Shown here one piece after another: positions 8,175-16,231 of a stretch of 64,000 nt of DNA. Made by a program: the position numbers and the translations under genes. The notes under the pieces were generated by a model, which worked only from the letters and a program-made list of their open reading frames with translations, made no database searches and was not told where the DNA came from. The DNA is from JAJISK01 sp046759185 (lineage in GTDB: Archaea; Thermoplasmatota; Thermoplasmata; RBG-16-68-12; JAJISG01), in contig JBHIBO010000003.1 in the NCBI GenBank assembly GCA_046759185.1, positions 1 to 64,000 on the forward strand, written 5' to 3'. Within the stretch, counting starts at the first letter, position 1, and every line of letters starts with the position of its first letter.

Positions 8175-8657
8175 CTAGGCCCAAGGGGCAATCGGGTGTC
8201 CCGTCAGGGCGAGCGCATCCGCGAGAGTTCTGCGTCTCCCCTGGACCTTCAAGAGGAATTCCGTGCCATCTCCCCTCACCGTTACGTCGTGGAACCACCG
8301 CCGCAGTCGCGCGTCGACGACGGATACGCGCATCTCTTCCGTGGGGTGCCGTACGGCGCGACGGGCCACGACTCGGGGCACAAGGACCCCGAGGGAAACA
8401 CCCAGAGCGGTGACGCCCAGGATGATGAGCCCCGTCAGAACCGGGTCTTGGAGGGCGAAACCGAAGAGGATGGGAAAGACTGTGAATAGCAGAAGGAAGA
8501 CGATCCAGCTGATCATGGAGCCGGTCCGTCGCAGATTTCCCATCACCCGCCCGGCCGTAACCAGCCGCAGGGATCCCATGCTCGCATGGAGAATCTGGAG
8601 GGGTTTTGGGTCCTCCTCGCCCTCCCGCTTTGCTGGGAAGAAGTACTCTCGAATCAC
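8175..8657 (-). CDS. two-helix membrane protein, function unknown
   Basis: A 160-residue protein. The N-terminal half is soluble and basic. Two strongly hydrophobic segments (about 47-68, ISWIVFLLLFTVFPILFGF, and about 72-93) are followed by a basic cytoplasmic-looking tail of about 65 residues. No known domain is recognised. The start is GTG with only a weak ribosome-binding site. It is convergent with the LsrF-like aldolase gene, 53 bases away, and lies just downstream of the thermosome gene in the same direction. It could be read through from there. Confidence 0.65.
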   Translation of the reverse strand: MIREYFFPAKREGEEDPKPLQILHASMGSLRLVTAGRVMGNLRRTGSMISWIVFLLLFTVFPILFGFALQDPVLTGLIILGVTALGVSLGVLVPRVVARRAVRHPTEEMRVSVVDARLRRWFHDVTVRGDGTEFLLKVQGRRRTLADALALTGHPIAPWA

Positions 8658-8750
8658 CGACTCAGCATCCAGGCTGCGCTGGGTACAACTGGGTTTCTCG
8701 CTGTTTTTCGGGAGTTGGCTCGCACGGGACGCCGCGTGGTTCGGGTGTTG

Positions 8751-10376
8751 CTAATAGCCACCCTCTTCACCCGGGCCACCGGCGCCGGGCGGGCCGCCCT
8801 TGAACTCCGTGGCCGCGATGATGTCGTCGATCCGGAGGATCATGACCGCTGCATCGGTGGCGCTACTCAGGGCCTGCCTCGTCACGCGGAGGGGTTCCAG
8901 GACGTCCTGCCTCCGCATGTCGACGACCTTCCCCGTGTAGATGTTGATACCGTGGGTGTGCTTCCCGGCCTTGTGCGCGTTCCGGAGGTCAATGAGGGTG
9001 TCGATGGGGTCCAGCCCCGCGTTCTCCGCTAGCGTGCGCGGTGCGACCTCCAGAGCTGTCGCAAAGGCCTCGATTGCGATTTGCTCGCGCCCGCCTACGG
9101 AGGCGGCATAGTCGCGCAGGCCGAGGGACAGGTGGGTGTGGACGGACCCGCCGCCCGTTACCATCTTGCCGTCCTCCACGGCCGCCCTCACCACGTTGAT
9201 GGCGTCGTCGAGGGATCGCTCAATCTCGTCCACCACATGCTCAGTGCCGCCTCGCAGCAGGATGGATATGGCCTTGGCATTCTTCGCACCCGTCACGAAC
9301 GTCATCTCGTCGCCACCGATCCTCCGCTCCTCAACGAGAGCGGCGCTCCCGAGGTCGGCCTTTTCGATTTCCTCTACCTTGGTCACGAGATGGGCACCGG
9401 TGGCCTTGGCCAACTTCTCCATGTCGGACTTCTTGACGCGACGAACCGCATAGATTCCCTCCTTTGCCAGGAAATGCTGGGCCATGTCGTCGATGCCCTT
9501 CTGTCCGAACACGACTGTCGCCCCGACTTTCTTGACGGCGTCGACGAATCCCCGCAGGATGTTCTCCTCCTCCCCCAGAAAGGCCTGGAGCTGCTCTGGG
9601 TTGCTGATCTGGATGCGGGCGTCGAACTCGGTTTTCTTCACCTCGAGAGCCGCGTTGATGAGGGCCACCTTCGCCTCCTCCAAGCGGGTCGGCATTGCGG
9701 TGTGGACGCGCTCCTTGTCCACGATGATGCCGTCAACCACCTCGCTGTCGGTGACGGCGCCCCCCTGCTTCTTCACGATCTGGATGTTGTCCTCATCCAC
9801 CTGCCACGTTCCGGCAATCTCTTCCGCCACCTTGAGGACGGCCTCGACGGCCAGCTCAGCCAGTTGCTCCCGATTCGCGCTGATGGCCTTGCTGATCATG
9901 GAAGTGGACGCGATCTTCCGGAGGGTCGTCTTGTCCTTCGGGCCGACCTTCTCGGCCAGTTCCTCCAGGAGCTCCTCAGCCTTCTCAGCGGCCATCCGGT
10001 ATCCCTGCGCGATGACCGTGGGGTGGATCTTCTGCTCCACCATGTCCTCGGCCCGCTTGAGGATCTCGCCTGCCAGGATCACCGCCGTGGTGGTCCCGTC
10101 GCCGACCTCCTGATCCTGGGTCTTCGCGACCTCGACCAGCATCTTGGCCGCCGGGTGCTCCACGTCGATTTCCTTGAGAATCGTGACGCCATCGTTCGTG
10201 ATGACCACGTCCCCCATGCCGTCCACCAGCATCTTGTCCATCCCTCGGGGACCGAGGGTCGAGCGGACGGCATCGGCGATGGCCTTGGCGGCCGCGATGT
10301 TGCTGGTCTGGGCACTGCGGCCGCGATCGCGGCGGGTGCCTTCCTTGAGAACTACTATTGGTGTTGTACCCATCAT
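8751..10376 (-). CDS. thsA: thermosome (group II chaperonin) subunit
   Basis: A 541-residue group II chaperonin subunit that encloses and folds proteins in an ATP-driven double ring. The signatures RSTLGPRGMDKMLVDG (about residues 39-54), TNDGVTIL, GDGTTTAVILAGEIL, the helical-protrusion region and the C-terminal ATP-site VVDMRRQDVLEP are all present. The C-terminus ends in the Gly-rich GGPPGAGGPGEEGGY typical of archaeal thermosomes. Two ATG codons lie in tandem at the start, and GGGAGGA lies about ten bases before them. Only one subunit is encoded here; others may lie elsewhere. Confidence 0.98.
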   Translation of the reverse strand: MMGTTPIVVLKEGTRRDRGRSAQTSNIAAAKAIADAVRSTLGPRGMDKMLVDGMGDVVITNDGVTILKEIDVEHPAAKMLVEVAKTQDQEVGDGTTTAVILAGEILKRAEDMVEQKIHPTVIAQGYRMAAEKAEELLEELAEKVGPKDKTTLRKIASTSMISKAISANREQLAELAVEAVLKVAEEIAGTWQVDEDNIQIVKKQGGAVTDSEVVDGIIVDKERVHTAMPTRLEEAKVALINAALEVKKTEFDARIQISNPEQLQAFLGEEENILRGFVDAVKKVGATVVFGQKGIDDMAQHFLAKEGIYAVRRVKKSDMEKLAKATGAHLVTKVEEIEKADLGSAALVEERRIGGDEMTFVTGAKNAKAISILLRGGTEHVVDEIERSLDDAINVVRAAVEDGKMVTGGGSVHTHLSLGLRDYAASVGGREQIAIEAFATALEVAPRTLAENAGLDPIDTLIDLRNAHKAGKHTHGINIYTGKVVDMRRQDVLEPLRVTRQALSSATDAAVMILRIDDIIAATEFKGGPPGAGGPGEEGGY

Positions 10377-10428
10377 CGTACTTCCTCCCTCTCGGGGTCG
10401 GAAACGTACCCCGTCTTATGTAATAGAC

Positions 10429-10441
10429 CTTCTATATAAGG
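10429..10441 (-). promoter_or_regulatory. thermosome promoter TATA block
   Basis: On the minus strand this reads CCTTATATAGAAG, 53 bases before the thermosome start. It is identical over 13 bases to the block upstream of VAT at 6108-6120, suggesting shared basal or stress control of the two genes. Confidence 0.75.
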
Positions 10442-10551
10442 ATTTATCTCACCCGAACCATCGAACCGCACCTGGCAAGCTCCGACCACGCACGGACCCG
10501 CCGATGGGGGCCTTTGGAAGGTCCTCGGTGCAGCTCCTCAGACCGCGGTGG

Positions 10552-10935
10552 CTAGGATTGCACGAGCTGTATGAGATTACCACAGGTGTCGTCGAACACG
10601 GCAACGCTCACCGAGCCGGCCTGGGCCGGCTTCTGAAGGAACGTGACACCCAGCTCCTTCATTCGTTCGTACTCCTCCACAATGTCCTCTACCGCGAACG
10701 TGGTCGCGGGGATGCCTGCCTGAAAGCAGCCCTCTTGGTACGTCTTGGCAATCTGGGTGGTGTTGGGCTCGAGGAGCAACTCCACGTCGTCCGGCCCTTC
10801 CGGGGAGACCACTGTCAGCCACTTGAATTCCCCCACTGGCAATTCCTGCTTCTTGACAAATCCCAAGACCTCCGTGTAGAACTGAAGGGCCTTGTCTTGG
10901 TCGTCCACAAACACGCTGCTGAGGGTGATCTTCAT
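10552..10935 (-). CDS. VOC-family (glyoxalase-like) protein
   Basis: A 127-residue vicinal-oxygen-chelate protein with two beta-alpha-beta-beta-beta modules. It begins MKITLSSVFVDDQDKALQFY and ends VAVFDDTCGNLIQLVQ, which carries the metal-ligand region of the second module (glutamate replaced by Gln in LIQL). The family includes glyoxalases, dioxygenases and resistance proteins, so the reaction cannot be named. An ATG two codons upstream (10941) is possible, but the ATG at 10935 has better spacing from GAGGAGA. No operon partner is apparent. Confidence 0.8.
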   Translation of the reverse strand: MKITLSSVFVDDQDKALQFYTEVLGFVKKQELPVGEFKWLTVVSPEGPDDVELLLEPNTTQIAKTYQEGCFQAGIPATTFAVEDIVEEYERMKELGVTFLQKPAQAGSVSVAVFDDTCGNLIQLVQS

Positions 10936-11044
10936 GGGCATTCTCCTCGGGAGACTCTTGTTCTCGTGGAATCAATACTTACCGACCACGCCATCTTCGT
11001 CTCCGACCTCGTCAACGAGATCGGGTTCCCCGTTCTTACTCCCG

Positions 11045-11248
11045 TCACATCTCACGGCGGACCGTGATGGGGATGAGGCCCTTCTCAAACTCGAGTTCGG
11101 CGATGTCCACCGGGTCCACGAGCTCTTCGGGAATCGCCAGGATCACCGGAGCTCCCATGGCAATCTGGAGCGCCCTAGCCCCGATGATGCGTGCGCGCTC
11201 GAATCGGGTAAAACCCCGGATTCTGTCTCCCCCCTTCTCCCTCAGCAC
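11045..11248 (-). CDS. rpoK: DNA-directed RNA polymerase subunit K
   Basis: A 67-residue homologue of eukaryotic Rpb6 and bacterial omega. It stabilises the assembly of the polymerase large subunit. The conserved core TRFERARIIGARALQIAMGA (about residues 14-33) and the C-terminal ELEFEKGLIPITVRRE are diagnostic. The length is normal for archaea. The start is GTG, preceded by GAGGGG with a short spacer. It stands alone here; the usual partner genes of archaeal rpoK operons are not adjacent. Confidence 0.95.
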   Translation of the reverse strand: MLREKGGDRIRGFTRFERARIIGARALQIAMGAPVILAIPEELVDPVDIAELEFEKGLIPITVRREM

Positions 11249-11611
11249 CTGGCCCCTCGCCGAACACGAGCCCCCTGGGGGTCGCGGGCGCTGCCTCGCG
11301 CTACAGCAGCGAAGCTAGTGGCATGTTGCCGCCCTAAGTGACGCCTCAATTCCCCACCGAGACCTACGCCTGGTTCCCTCGCCCGGCCCGGGATCGGTTC
11401 CTGCTCGTCCTTGCGGGACTCCGGTCTACATGGAGTTCGTATTAAAGCCTTTTCTCTACAGGCCCGATGCGTCCTTCGTTATCGTCCTCGATAATGCCGG
11501 CCGAAGGTATAAGGCGGCTTCCCGGGAGGCAAGCCACCATCCGTCCTGAGCGACGCGTGCGTTCCCCAGCCCTCAGAGGGAGAGGGGGCATAAGGAGGCG
11601 GCTGAACTAAG
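11249..11611. other. 363-base gene-free region upstream of rpoK and the KaiC-like gene
   Basis: No convincing reading frame or tRNA cloverleaf is seen. A TATA-like GCTTTAATACG on the minus strand (about 11440-11450) would start transcription near 11420. That leaves about 170 GC-rich transcribed bases before rpoK, including the 11-base palindrome CCCGGGCCGGG-like segment near 11381-11392 and a GUCC...GGAC stem near 11405-11420. A second TATA-like GGTATAAGG near 11506-11514 faces the plus-strand gene. A structured rpoK leader or a small RNA is possible but unproven. Confidence 0.35.
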
Positions 11612-12844
11612 ATGGAAGCGAGGCTGGAGGAATCGTCGGAGACCTTCCTGAAGGGGGCCTTTCCCTCGGGTTCCGTGAACCTTCTTCTCACCCCCTCCGG
11701 TCCCGAGCGGGAGGCGTTCCTCGTCCCTCTTTTGCTCCATGGTATGCAGTCGGAGGAGCCCCTTCTCGCCGTCCTATCCAACACGTCCCCCAAGAAGGTC
11801 CTGACGAAGCTGGCCCTAGCGGGCGGGAAGGCCAAGGCCGCTCTCAGAGCGGGGCAGTTTCGCCTCTTGGACTGGTACTCCCACAAGGAAGGTGGCGTGC
11901 AGAAAGTAACCGATGGAGGGGGGATCCTTCTCTGTCCCGGGAAACTGGAGACCTTCGAGAAGTCGCTGCACAAACTCCTGAAGGGTGGGAATGGCCGCGG
12001 ATTGGCCGTCCTGGAGTTTCTGACGGACGCGACGTGGTTCGGGAAGGACAAGGCGCTGGAGCTGGCGGACTCGATTCGCGATAGGCCGCTCAATGCCTAC
12101 GGGCGGGCCGTCCTCGTGCTCGACGCCGACCTGGTCGCTCCCGAGGTCGTTGAACGGCTGGAACGGTTGGCCGACGGCGTGGTCCGCCTTCATCGGGAAC
12201 GGTCTGAGGTGGGCCCGACCTGGAAGGTCTCTGCGGTGACGACGGGACAGAAGGCCGAAGATCACTACCTCTCCATGAAGCCGCCCTTCGTGGGCTTCAG
12301 CATCACGGCGAACCCGGAAGCGGCCCTGGTTTCGCGTGCCCTCCCCACGCAGGAGACCGGGCCGGAGGCGGCTTCGTGCCCGAAGTGCGGTGCCTCGATG
12401 GAGGACGAGGCCTGCATCGCGTGCGGCTACGGAACGGACGAGAGGCGCCTGGGGCAGGTTCGCGAGGTCCTTGCGCGCTGTGAGGCGCGGCTGAGAAAGG
12501 ACGTCCGTGACGTCGACGCCCTCTTCACGAAGTCCGTCGCTCAGGCACGCCTCCGTGCGTACGACGAGGCGATCGATACCCTCAACCAGCTGGCCCGACT
12601 CGATCCCCGCTACCCCGCTCTGTGGATGCTCAAGGCGAAGATCTACGAGCGTGTGGGCGACAATCTCAAAGCGAAACTCTGCAGGCAGCGAGCCTTGGAA
12701 CTCGAGGAAACGGAGATGGGCTCCGCCCTCGCGGTCCGCATGGGGAAGCAAGGCTTCCAATGCCCCCTCTGCCAGCGATGGCTCTCTATGGAGGCGACGG
12801 CGTGCCCCTGTGGGGCCGAGTTTGACGAGGACGCTGCCACGTAA
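11612..12844 (+). CDS. degenerate KaiC/RecA-like domain with zinc ribbons and TPR-like repeats
   Basis: A 410-residue protein of unusual architecture. Residues about 1-240 look like a KaiC/RadA-type RecA fold (strand GSVNLLLTPSGPER, then LLLHGMQSEEPLLAVLSNTS and a late AVLVLDADL strand). The Walker A GxxxxGKT is missing, so ATP hydrolysis is doubtful. Residues about 255-275 form a first zinc ribbon (CPKCGAS, CIACGYG). Residues about 280-370 hold helical TPR-like repeats (ALFTKSVAQARLRAYDEAI). Residues about 385-405 form a second ribbon (CPLCQRW, CPCGAEF). No transmembrane segment is present. It may be a signalling or scaffold protein. The ATG lies 13 bases after AAGGAGG. A GGGGG/CCCCC hairpin follows the stop. 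Confidence 0.7.
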   Translation: MEARLEESSETFLKGAFPSGSVNLLLTPSGPEREAFLVPLLLHGMQSEEPLLAVLSNTSPKKVLTKLALAGGKAKAALRAGQFRLLDWYSHKEGGVQKVTDGGGILLCPGKLETFEKSLHKLLKGGNGRGLAVLEFLTDATWFGKDKALELADSIRDRPLNAYGRAVLVLDADLVAPEVVERLERLADGVVRLHRERSEVGPTWKVSAVTTGQKAEDHYLSMKPPFVGFSITANPEAALVSRALPTQETGPEAASCPKCGASMEDEACIACGYGTDERRLGQVREVLARCEARLRKDVRDVDALFTKSVAQARLRAYDEAIDTLNQLARLDPRYPALWMLKAKIYERVGDNLKAKLCRQRALELEETEMGSALAVRMGKQGFQCPLCQRWLSMEATACPCGAEFDEDAAT

Positions 12845-12858
12845 GGGGGGTGTCCCCC
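12845..12858 (+). terminator. short GC hairpin directly after the KaiC-like gene
   Basis: GGGGG and CCCCC arms flank a short loop immediately after the stop codon. There is no T-run, so a role in termination or mRNA stability is only suggested. The remaining 260 bases to the next gene show no further feature apart from the TATA box at 13094-13100. Confidence 0.35.
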
Positions 12859-13122
12859 GACCTTAACGGTCCGATTCATCGGAAGCGTCGCTCTCTCCTC
12901 GCCCTGACCCGGTCGGGGGATTGTTGGATACCGGGGTTGACCCCATTCACCGAGGCGTGCGCCCCGTCGTGAGGGCACCGTACGATACCCGCCCCTGCAT
13001 GCATCGCGGTTCACGAGTCCCCGCGACCTTCGCGAGGGGCCCCCTCGTATCGGCCCCTGGCCATAAACGCCTTTCGTTGGTCGGGCGGCAGAGCTTTAAA
13101 CGCCGGGCTGGGTGGGCACGAC

Positions 13123-13728
13123 GTGGCTCCTTCCGACGTCCTCCCGTGGGTTGCCCTTCGGTGGGGGCGATCCCGCGACCCGGCGGGAAGTCGGAAGGAT
13201 CCCCGCAAGCGGGACGAGCTGTTCCGAGCCGCCTTGGAGGACTACGGCCGCCTCCTCATCTGGGACCTCGAGGGCAGGTGGGGAGGAGGCCCGCAGCTCG
13301 AGGTTTATCGCCGGTTCGAGGGAAAGGGCCTTTGGGTCGAGGGTGGGGCCCGTACCATCGGGACCCTCGTGGACATTCTGGTCGCCGGGGCCGAAGTCGC
13401 CGTCATCGACGGACGTCAGCTGGGAGGACCCGATGTGCTGGCCGAAGCGAGCAAGCTCACCGGTCAATTGGCCTTCTGCCTGGAGGAGGGTCCGGGACCG
13501 TCCCCGCGGCCCCCGGCCAAGCCCGAAACCGTGGCCGATCTCTTCAGGGGGGCGGAAGCCGCGGGCATCGACCGGGGTCTGTACCTCCACCACCCCGTCC
13601 TCCGGGAGATTCCCGCCTGGGTGAGCGAGGTTGAGGGCATGGAGATTTACGCGGGCCCGGTCACCGTATCCGCAGGACACCCCCAGATCGAAGGCCGCGT
13701 GGTCGCCAACCTCTACGAGCTGATCTAA
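13123..13728 (+). CDS. HisA-related (proFAR isomerase-like) protein
   Basis: A 201-residue TIM-barrel protein related to HisA. It keeps the family order of an N-terminal strand (VLPWVALRWG), the LLIWDLEG phosphate-barrel motif (HisA has an Asp here), GLWVEGGARTIGTLVDILVAGA (counterpart of the VDGGIRT loop) and a C-terminal VTVSAGH segment. It is shorter than HisA (about 240) and lacks the usual C-terminal SGGI loop, so it is probably one of the HisA-related archaeal proteins of unknown reaction and not the histidine enzyme. The start is GTG, with CTTTAAA at 13094-13100 about 26 bases upstream, which suggests a leaderless mRNA. Its stop overlaps the DUF2240 start by one base. Confidence 0.75.
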   Translation: MAPSDVLPWVALRWGRSRDPAGSRKDPRKRDELFRAALEDYGRLLIWDLEGRWGGGPQLEVYRRFEGKGLWVEGGARTIGTLVDILVAGAEVAVIDGRQLGGPDVLAEASKLTGQLAFCLEEGPGPSPRPPAKPETVADLFRGAEAAGIDRGLYLHHPVLREIPAWVSEVEGMEIYAGPVTVSAGHPQIEGRVVANLYELI

Positions 13729-14192
13729 TGGAGAAGCTGAGGTGGACCATCGCCCTCCTCTTCCGTCGAAACGGACGGGACCGGATGACCGAGCGAGAGT
13801 TCGTCCTCTCGGCTTCCATGGACCTGCGGTGGTTTCCCCCCAAGGAGGCCCAGCGATTGCTCGACCTCGGCGTGCAGAAGGGCCTTCTCGCCATGGAGGA
13901 CGGGGGCGTAGAGCCCACCTTCGACCATAAGGCGCTGGTGGTCCCTCGGGCCTTTGTCCCCTCGCCGGAAGTTCTCCAGGATGAGGCCGACCTATTTGAT
14001 CGCATTCTCGACGAGATCGTACGGGCCACGTCGATGTCGAAGAGGGACCTGGCCGCCCGGATCAATGCCATCCAAGGGCGCCTAGGCGCCTACATCGAGG
14101 TCGCAGCGCTGCTTGCCGGACGAGAGGCGGGCGTCGATCTGTCCGCCTTCTATCCCGAGGTCGATGCGATGGTGCGGGAACGCCGCCCTTAG
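13728..14192 (+). CDS. DUF2240 family archaeal protein
   Basis: A 154-residue protein matching the archaeal DUF2240 family. The N-terminal LRWTIALLFRRNGRDRMTE and DLRWFPPKEAQRLLDLGVQ segments look like a winged helix. A mid-region strand follows, then a helical tail (INAIQGRLGAYIEVAALLAG) ending in AGVDLSAFYPEV. No enzymatic motif is visible; nucleic-acid binding is likely from the helix-turn-helix resemblance. It overlaps the HisA-related gene by one base (TAATG), so the two are translationally coupled. Its end overlaps the convergent MBF1 gene by four bases. Confidence 0.8.
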   Translation: MEKLRWTIALLFRRNGRDRMTEREFVLSASMDLRWFPPKEAQRLLDLGVQKGLLAMEDGGVEPTFDHKALVVPRAFVPSPEVLQDEADLFDRILDEIVRATSMSKRDLAARINAIQGRLGAYIEVAALLAGREAGVDLSAFYPEVDAMVRERRP

Positions 14193-14650
14193 TCCTCTCG
14201 CCGGATGAGGTCGCCCAGCGTCAAGGGCCTGGACTCGGTATGGCGGGGTCCTTCCCCCTCTTCGACGCGCTCCCGTAGCCGCACCTGGAGGGTGCGCTCC
14301 AGCTTGGACACCAGGGCGTCGGGAGGGCGCATGCGCCCCTTCTCGAGTTTCTCGAGGACGCTCAGCTTTTCGTTGATCTTCCGGGCCAACTCCTCCCGCT
14401 TCCACCCCATGGCCTCCCGGGCCCGGCGCAGCCGATCGGGGAAATCCGGGGCCAGATCGTATTCCGTCTCCCGCACCTGTTGTGCGGGTCCCCTCCGGGG
14501 GGCCCCGGGAAGCGCTGGACTGCGGGTTGTCGGGGGTCGGATTTCCTCCCCGAAGCGGGCACACCGGTCGCAGAGCATGAGACGGCTCCCTTCCACCGAG
14601 ACGGTGCGTAGGCGATCGTGCTCGGTCCCGCACATCTCGCACAAGGGCAT
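14189..14650 (-). CDS. multiprotein bridging factor aMBF1
   Basis: A 153-residue archaeal MBF1. An N-terminal zinc ribbon (CEMCG, CDRCARFG, residues 4-32) is followed by a flexible proline-rich linker and a Cro/C1-type helix-turn-helix (about 70-130, RLRRAREAMGWKREELARKI). This domain order is specific to archaeal MBF1, which bridges transcription factors or contacts the 30S ribosome. A small membrane-protein gene lies upstream in the same direction. It is convergent with and overlaps the DUF2240 gene by four bases. Confidence 0.92.
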   Translation of the reverse strand: MPLCEMCGTEHDRLRTVSVEGSRLMLCDRCARFGEEIRPPTTRSPALPGAPRRGPAQQVRETEYDLAPDFPDRLRRAREAMGWKREELARKINEKLSVLEKLEKGRMRPPDALVSKLERTLQVRLRERVEEGEGPRHTESRPLTLGDLIRRED

Positions 14651-14663
14651 GCGGTCTCTCCTG

Positions 14664-14897
14664 CTATCCCTCCTCCATGGAGGGGGCCCGAGACCCTCGA
14701 CGGTACCGGAGGTATTGGAAGGCGAGGATGGCGGGGGAGAGGAGGAGGAAGACCATCGCGGCCACGAGGCCGACGACGACCAGCGCCGTCATGACGTAGA
14801 GGGTGTAGGGCATCGCAAGGAAGGAGAAGGCGCCCAGCGCGAGGGCCCCCAGAACCCATGGATCGACGCGTTTTCTCACGAGGCTCATCGAGACCAT
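14664..14897 (-). CDS. small two-helix membrane protein
   Basis: A 77-residue protein with two hydrophobic segments (DPWVLGALALGAFSFLAM and a longer one around LVVVGLVAAMVFLLL) separated by a tight turn, and a short basic tail. No family is recognised. I chose the ATG at 14897, eight bases after GGTGG; a GTG at 14909 is also in frame. Its stop lies 13 bases before the MBF1 start, so they probably share a transcript. Confidence 0.65.
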   Translation of the reverse strand: MVSMSLVRKRVDPWVLGALALGAFSFLAMPYTLYVMTALVVVGLVAAMVFLLLSPAILAFQYLRYRRGSRAPSMEEG

Positions 14898-14957
14898 GGC
14901 CCGTTCCACCTTTAACGTGTCGGCCCTCGTCTATCGTTTGTGATGACCGCGGGGGAA

Positions 14958-14967
14958 CGCATAAATA
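14958..14967 (+). promoter_or_regulatory. PAN promoter TATA box
   Basis: GCATAAATAGA is the clearest TATA-like block upstream of PAN. It predicts transcription from about 14988 and a leader of about 35 bases that contains the GGAGGT ribosome-binding site at 15011-15016. Confidence 0.6.
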
Positions 14968-15022
14968 GACCATCCAGGTAATTGGCGCGTTATGCTCCCC
15001 TCCCTCCCCCGGAGGTCCTTTT

Positions 15023-16231
15023 TTGGATGAGGACGACGCCCAGGTGTTCTACGAACGGCTCTCGGAACGCATTGCCCTCCTAGAGCAGAAGAACGACCGG
15101 CTCCTGCAGGACTCCAAGCTCATCGAGGGAGAGAAGCGATTCATTCAGAGCGAACTGGGCAAGCTCCGTCGGGAAGCGAAGCGGCTCAAGGCCGAGCTGG
15201 ACCGGCTGAAGTCCCCGCCCCTCATCATCGGCGTCGTGCGCGACATCCTCGTAGACGGCCGTGTCGTGGTGAAGAGTTCCACGGGCCCCGACTTCATCGT
15301 CCAGGCGGCGGACTACGTGGACCCTGACAGCCTTGTCGTCGGGTCCCGAGTCGCCCTCAACAAGCAGACCCTGGCGGTCATGGGCGTCTTGCCGCCTTCC
15401 TACGATCCCATCGTCATCGGCGCCGAAGTCATCGAGAAGCCACCGTTCACCTACAAGGACATCGGCGGACTCAAGGAGGCCCTCCGGGAGGTCCGGGAAG
15501 CGGTGGAGGATCCCATGCTAAAACCGGAAATGTTCCGGGCCGTGGGTATCGAGCCCCCGAAGGGGGTCCTCCTCGTGGGACCCCCCGGGACGGGAAAGAC
15601 CCTCATGGCCAAGGCCGTGGCCCACAAGACGAAGGCCAACTTCGTCCGCCTCGTGGGCTCCGAACTCGTCCAGAAGTACATCGGCGAGGGTGCCCGGTTG
15701 GTTCGTGAGTTGTTCGAGCTCGCCCAGGAACGAGCCCCCTCAATCGTCTTCATCGACGAATTGGATGCTATCGGGGCGAAACGGCTGGAGTTGGCGACAA
15801 GCGGGGATCGGGAGGTGCAGCGAACCTTGATGCAGCTCCTGGCCGCCATGGACGGATTCGAGCCCCTCTCCAACGTCAAGATCATCGGCGCCACGAACCG
15901 ACCAGACATCCTGGATACGGCCCTCATGCGTCCAGGTCGGTTCGATCGTATCGTGCAATTCCCCATCCCGGACCGTGTCGCACGGGAGGAGATCTTCAAG
16001 ATTCACACGCGCGGGATGAACATCCAAGGCGACCTATCCTTCGCGCGACTGGCTGCCCAGAGCGAGGGCGTCTCCGGAGCCGACATCAAGGCCATCTGCA
16101 CCGAGGCGGGGATGTTCGCGATTCGGGAGGGCCGGGACCACGTCTTGCCCGAGGACTTCGTCCAGGCTCGCGAGAAGGTGGTCGAGGCGGCCTTGGAGAC
16201 CGCCCCTGAGACCGGCACCATGTTCGCCTAG
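15023..16231 (+). CDS. pan: proteasome-activating nucleotidase PAN
   Basis: A 402-residue AAA+ ATPase that unfolds substrates and threads them into the 20S proteasome. It has an N-terminal coiled coil (about 5-63), an OB domain (about 65-130), a single AAA+ module with Walker A GPPGTGKT (186-193) and Walker B FIDELD, and the second region of homology with RPGRFDR. The start is TTG: GGAGGT lies six bases before it, and no in-frame ATG gives the coiled coil. The C-terminus is MFA, a Phe version of the hydrophobic-Tyr-X docking motif. A proteasome-activating role is very likely, and coexistence with VAT gives two candidate unfoldases. Confidence 0.96.
   Translation: MDEDDAQVFYERLSERIALLEQKNDRLLQDSKLIEGEKRFIQSELGKLRREAKRLKAELDRLKSPPLIIGVVRDILVDGRVVVKSSTGPDFIVQAADYVDPDSLVVGSRVALNKQTLAVMGVLPPSYDPIVIGAEVIEKPPFTYKDIGGLKEALREVREAVEDPMLKPEMFRAVGIEPPKGVLLVGPPGTGKTLMAKAVAHKTKANFVRLVGSELVQKYIGEGARLVRELFELAQERAPSIVFIDELDAIGAKRLELATSGDREVQRTLMQLLAAMDGFEPLSNVKIIGATNRPDILDTALMRPGRFDRIVQFPIPDRVAREEIFKIHTRGMNIQGDLSFARLAAQSEGVSGADIKAICTEAGMFAIREGRDHVLPEDFVQAREKVVEAALETAPETGTMFA

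Noticed and set aside
9081..10439. 452-residue open frame opposite the thermosome gene
   Set aside because: Antisense to a highly conserved chaperonin gene; composition is Leu/His/Asp-rich shadow sequence.
11341..11430. Possible SRP RNA helix 8 or tRNA T-arm
   Set aside because: Short stretches such as GUCCCGCAAGGAC look like a GNRA-type hairpin, but the symmetric-loop motifs of SRP RNA and a complete cloverleaf are absent.
12990..13040. T-arm-like GCGGTTCACGAGTCCCCGC
   Set aside because: The stem does not pair cleanly and no acceptor, D or anticodon arms can be drawn around it.
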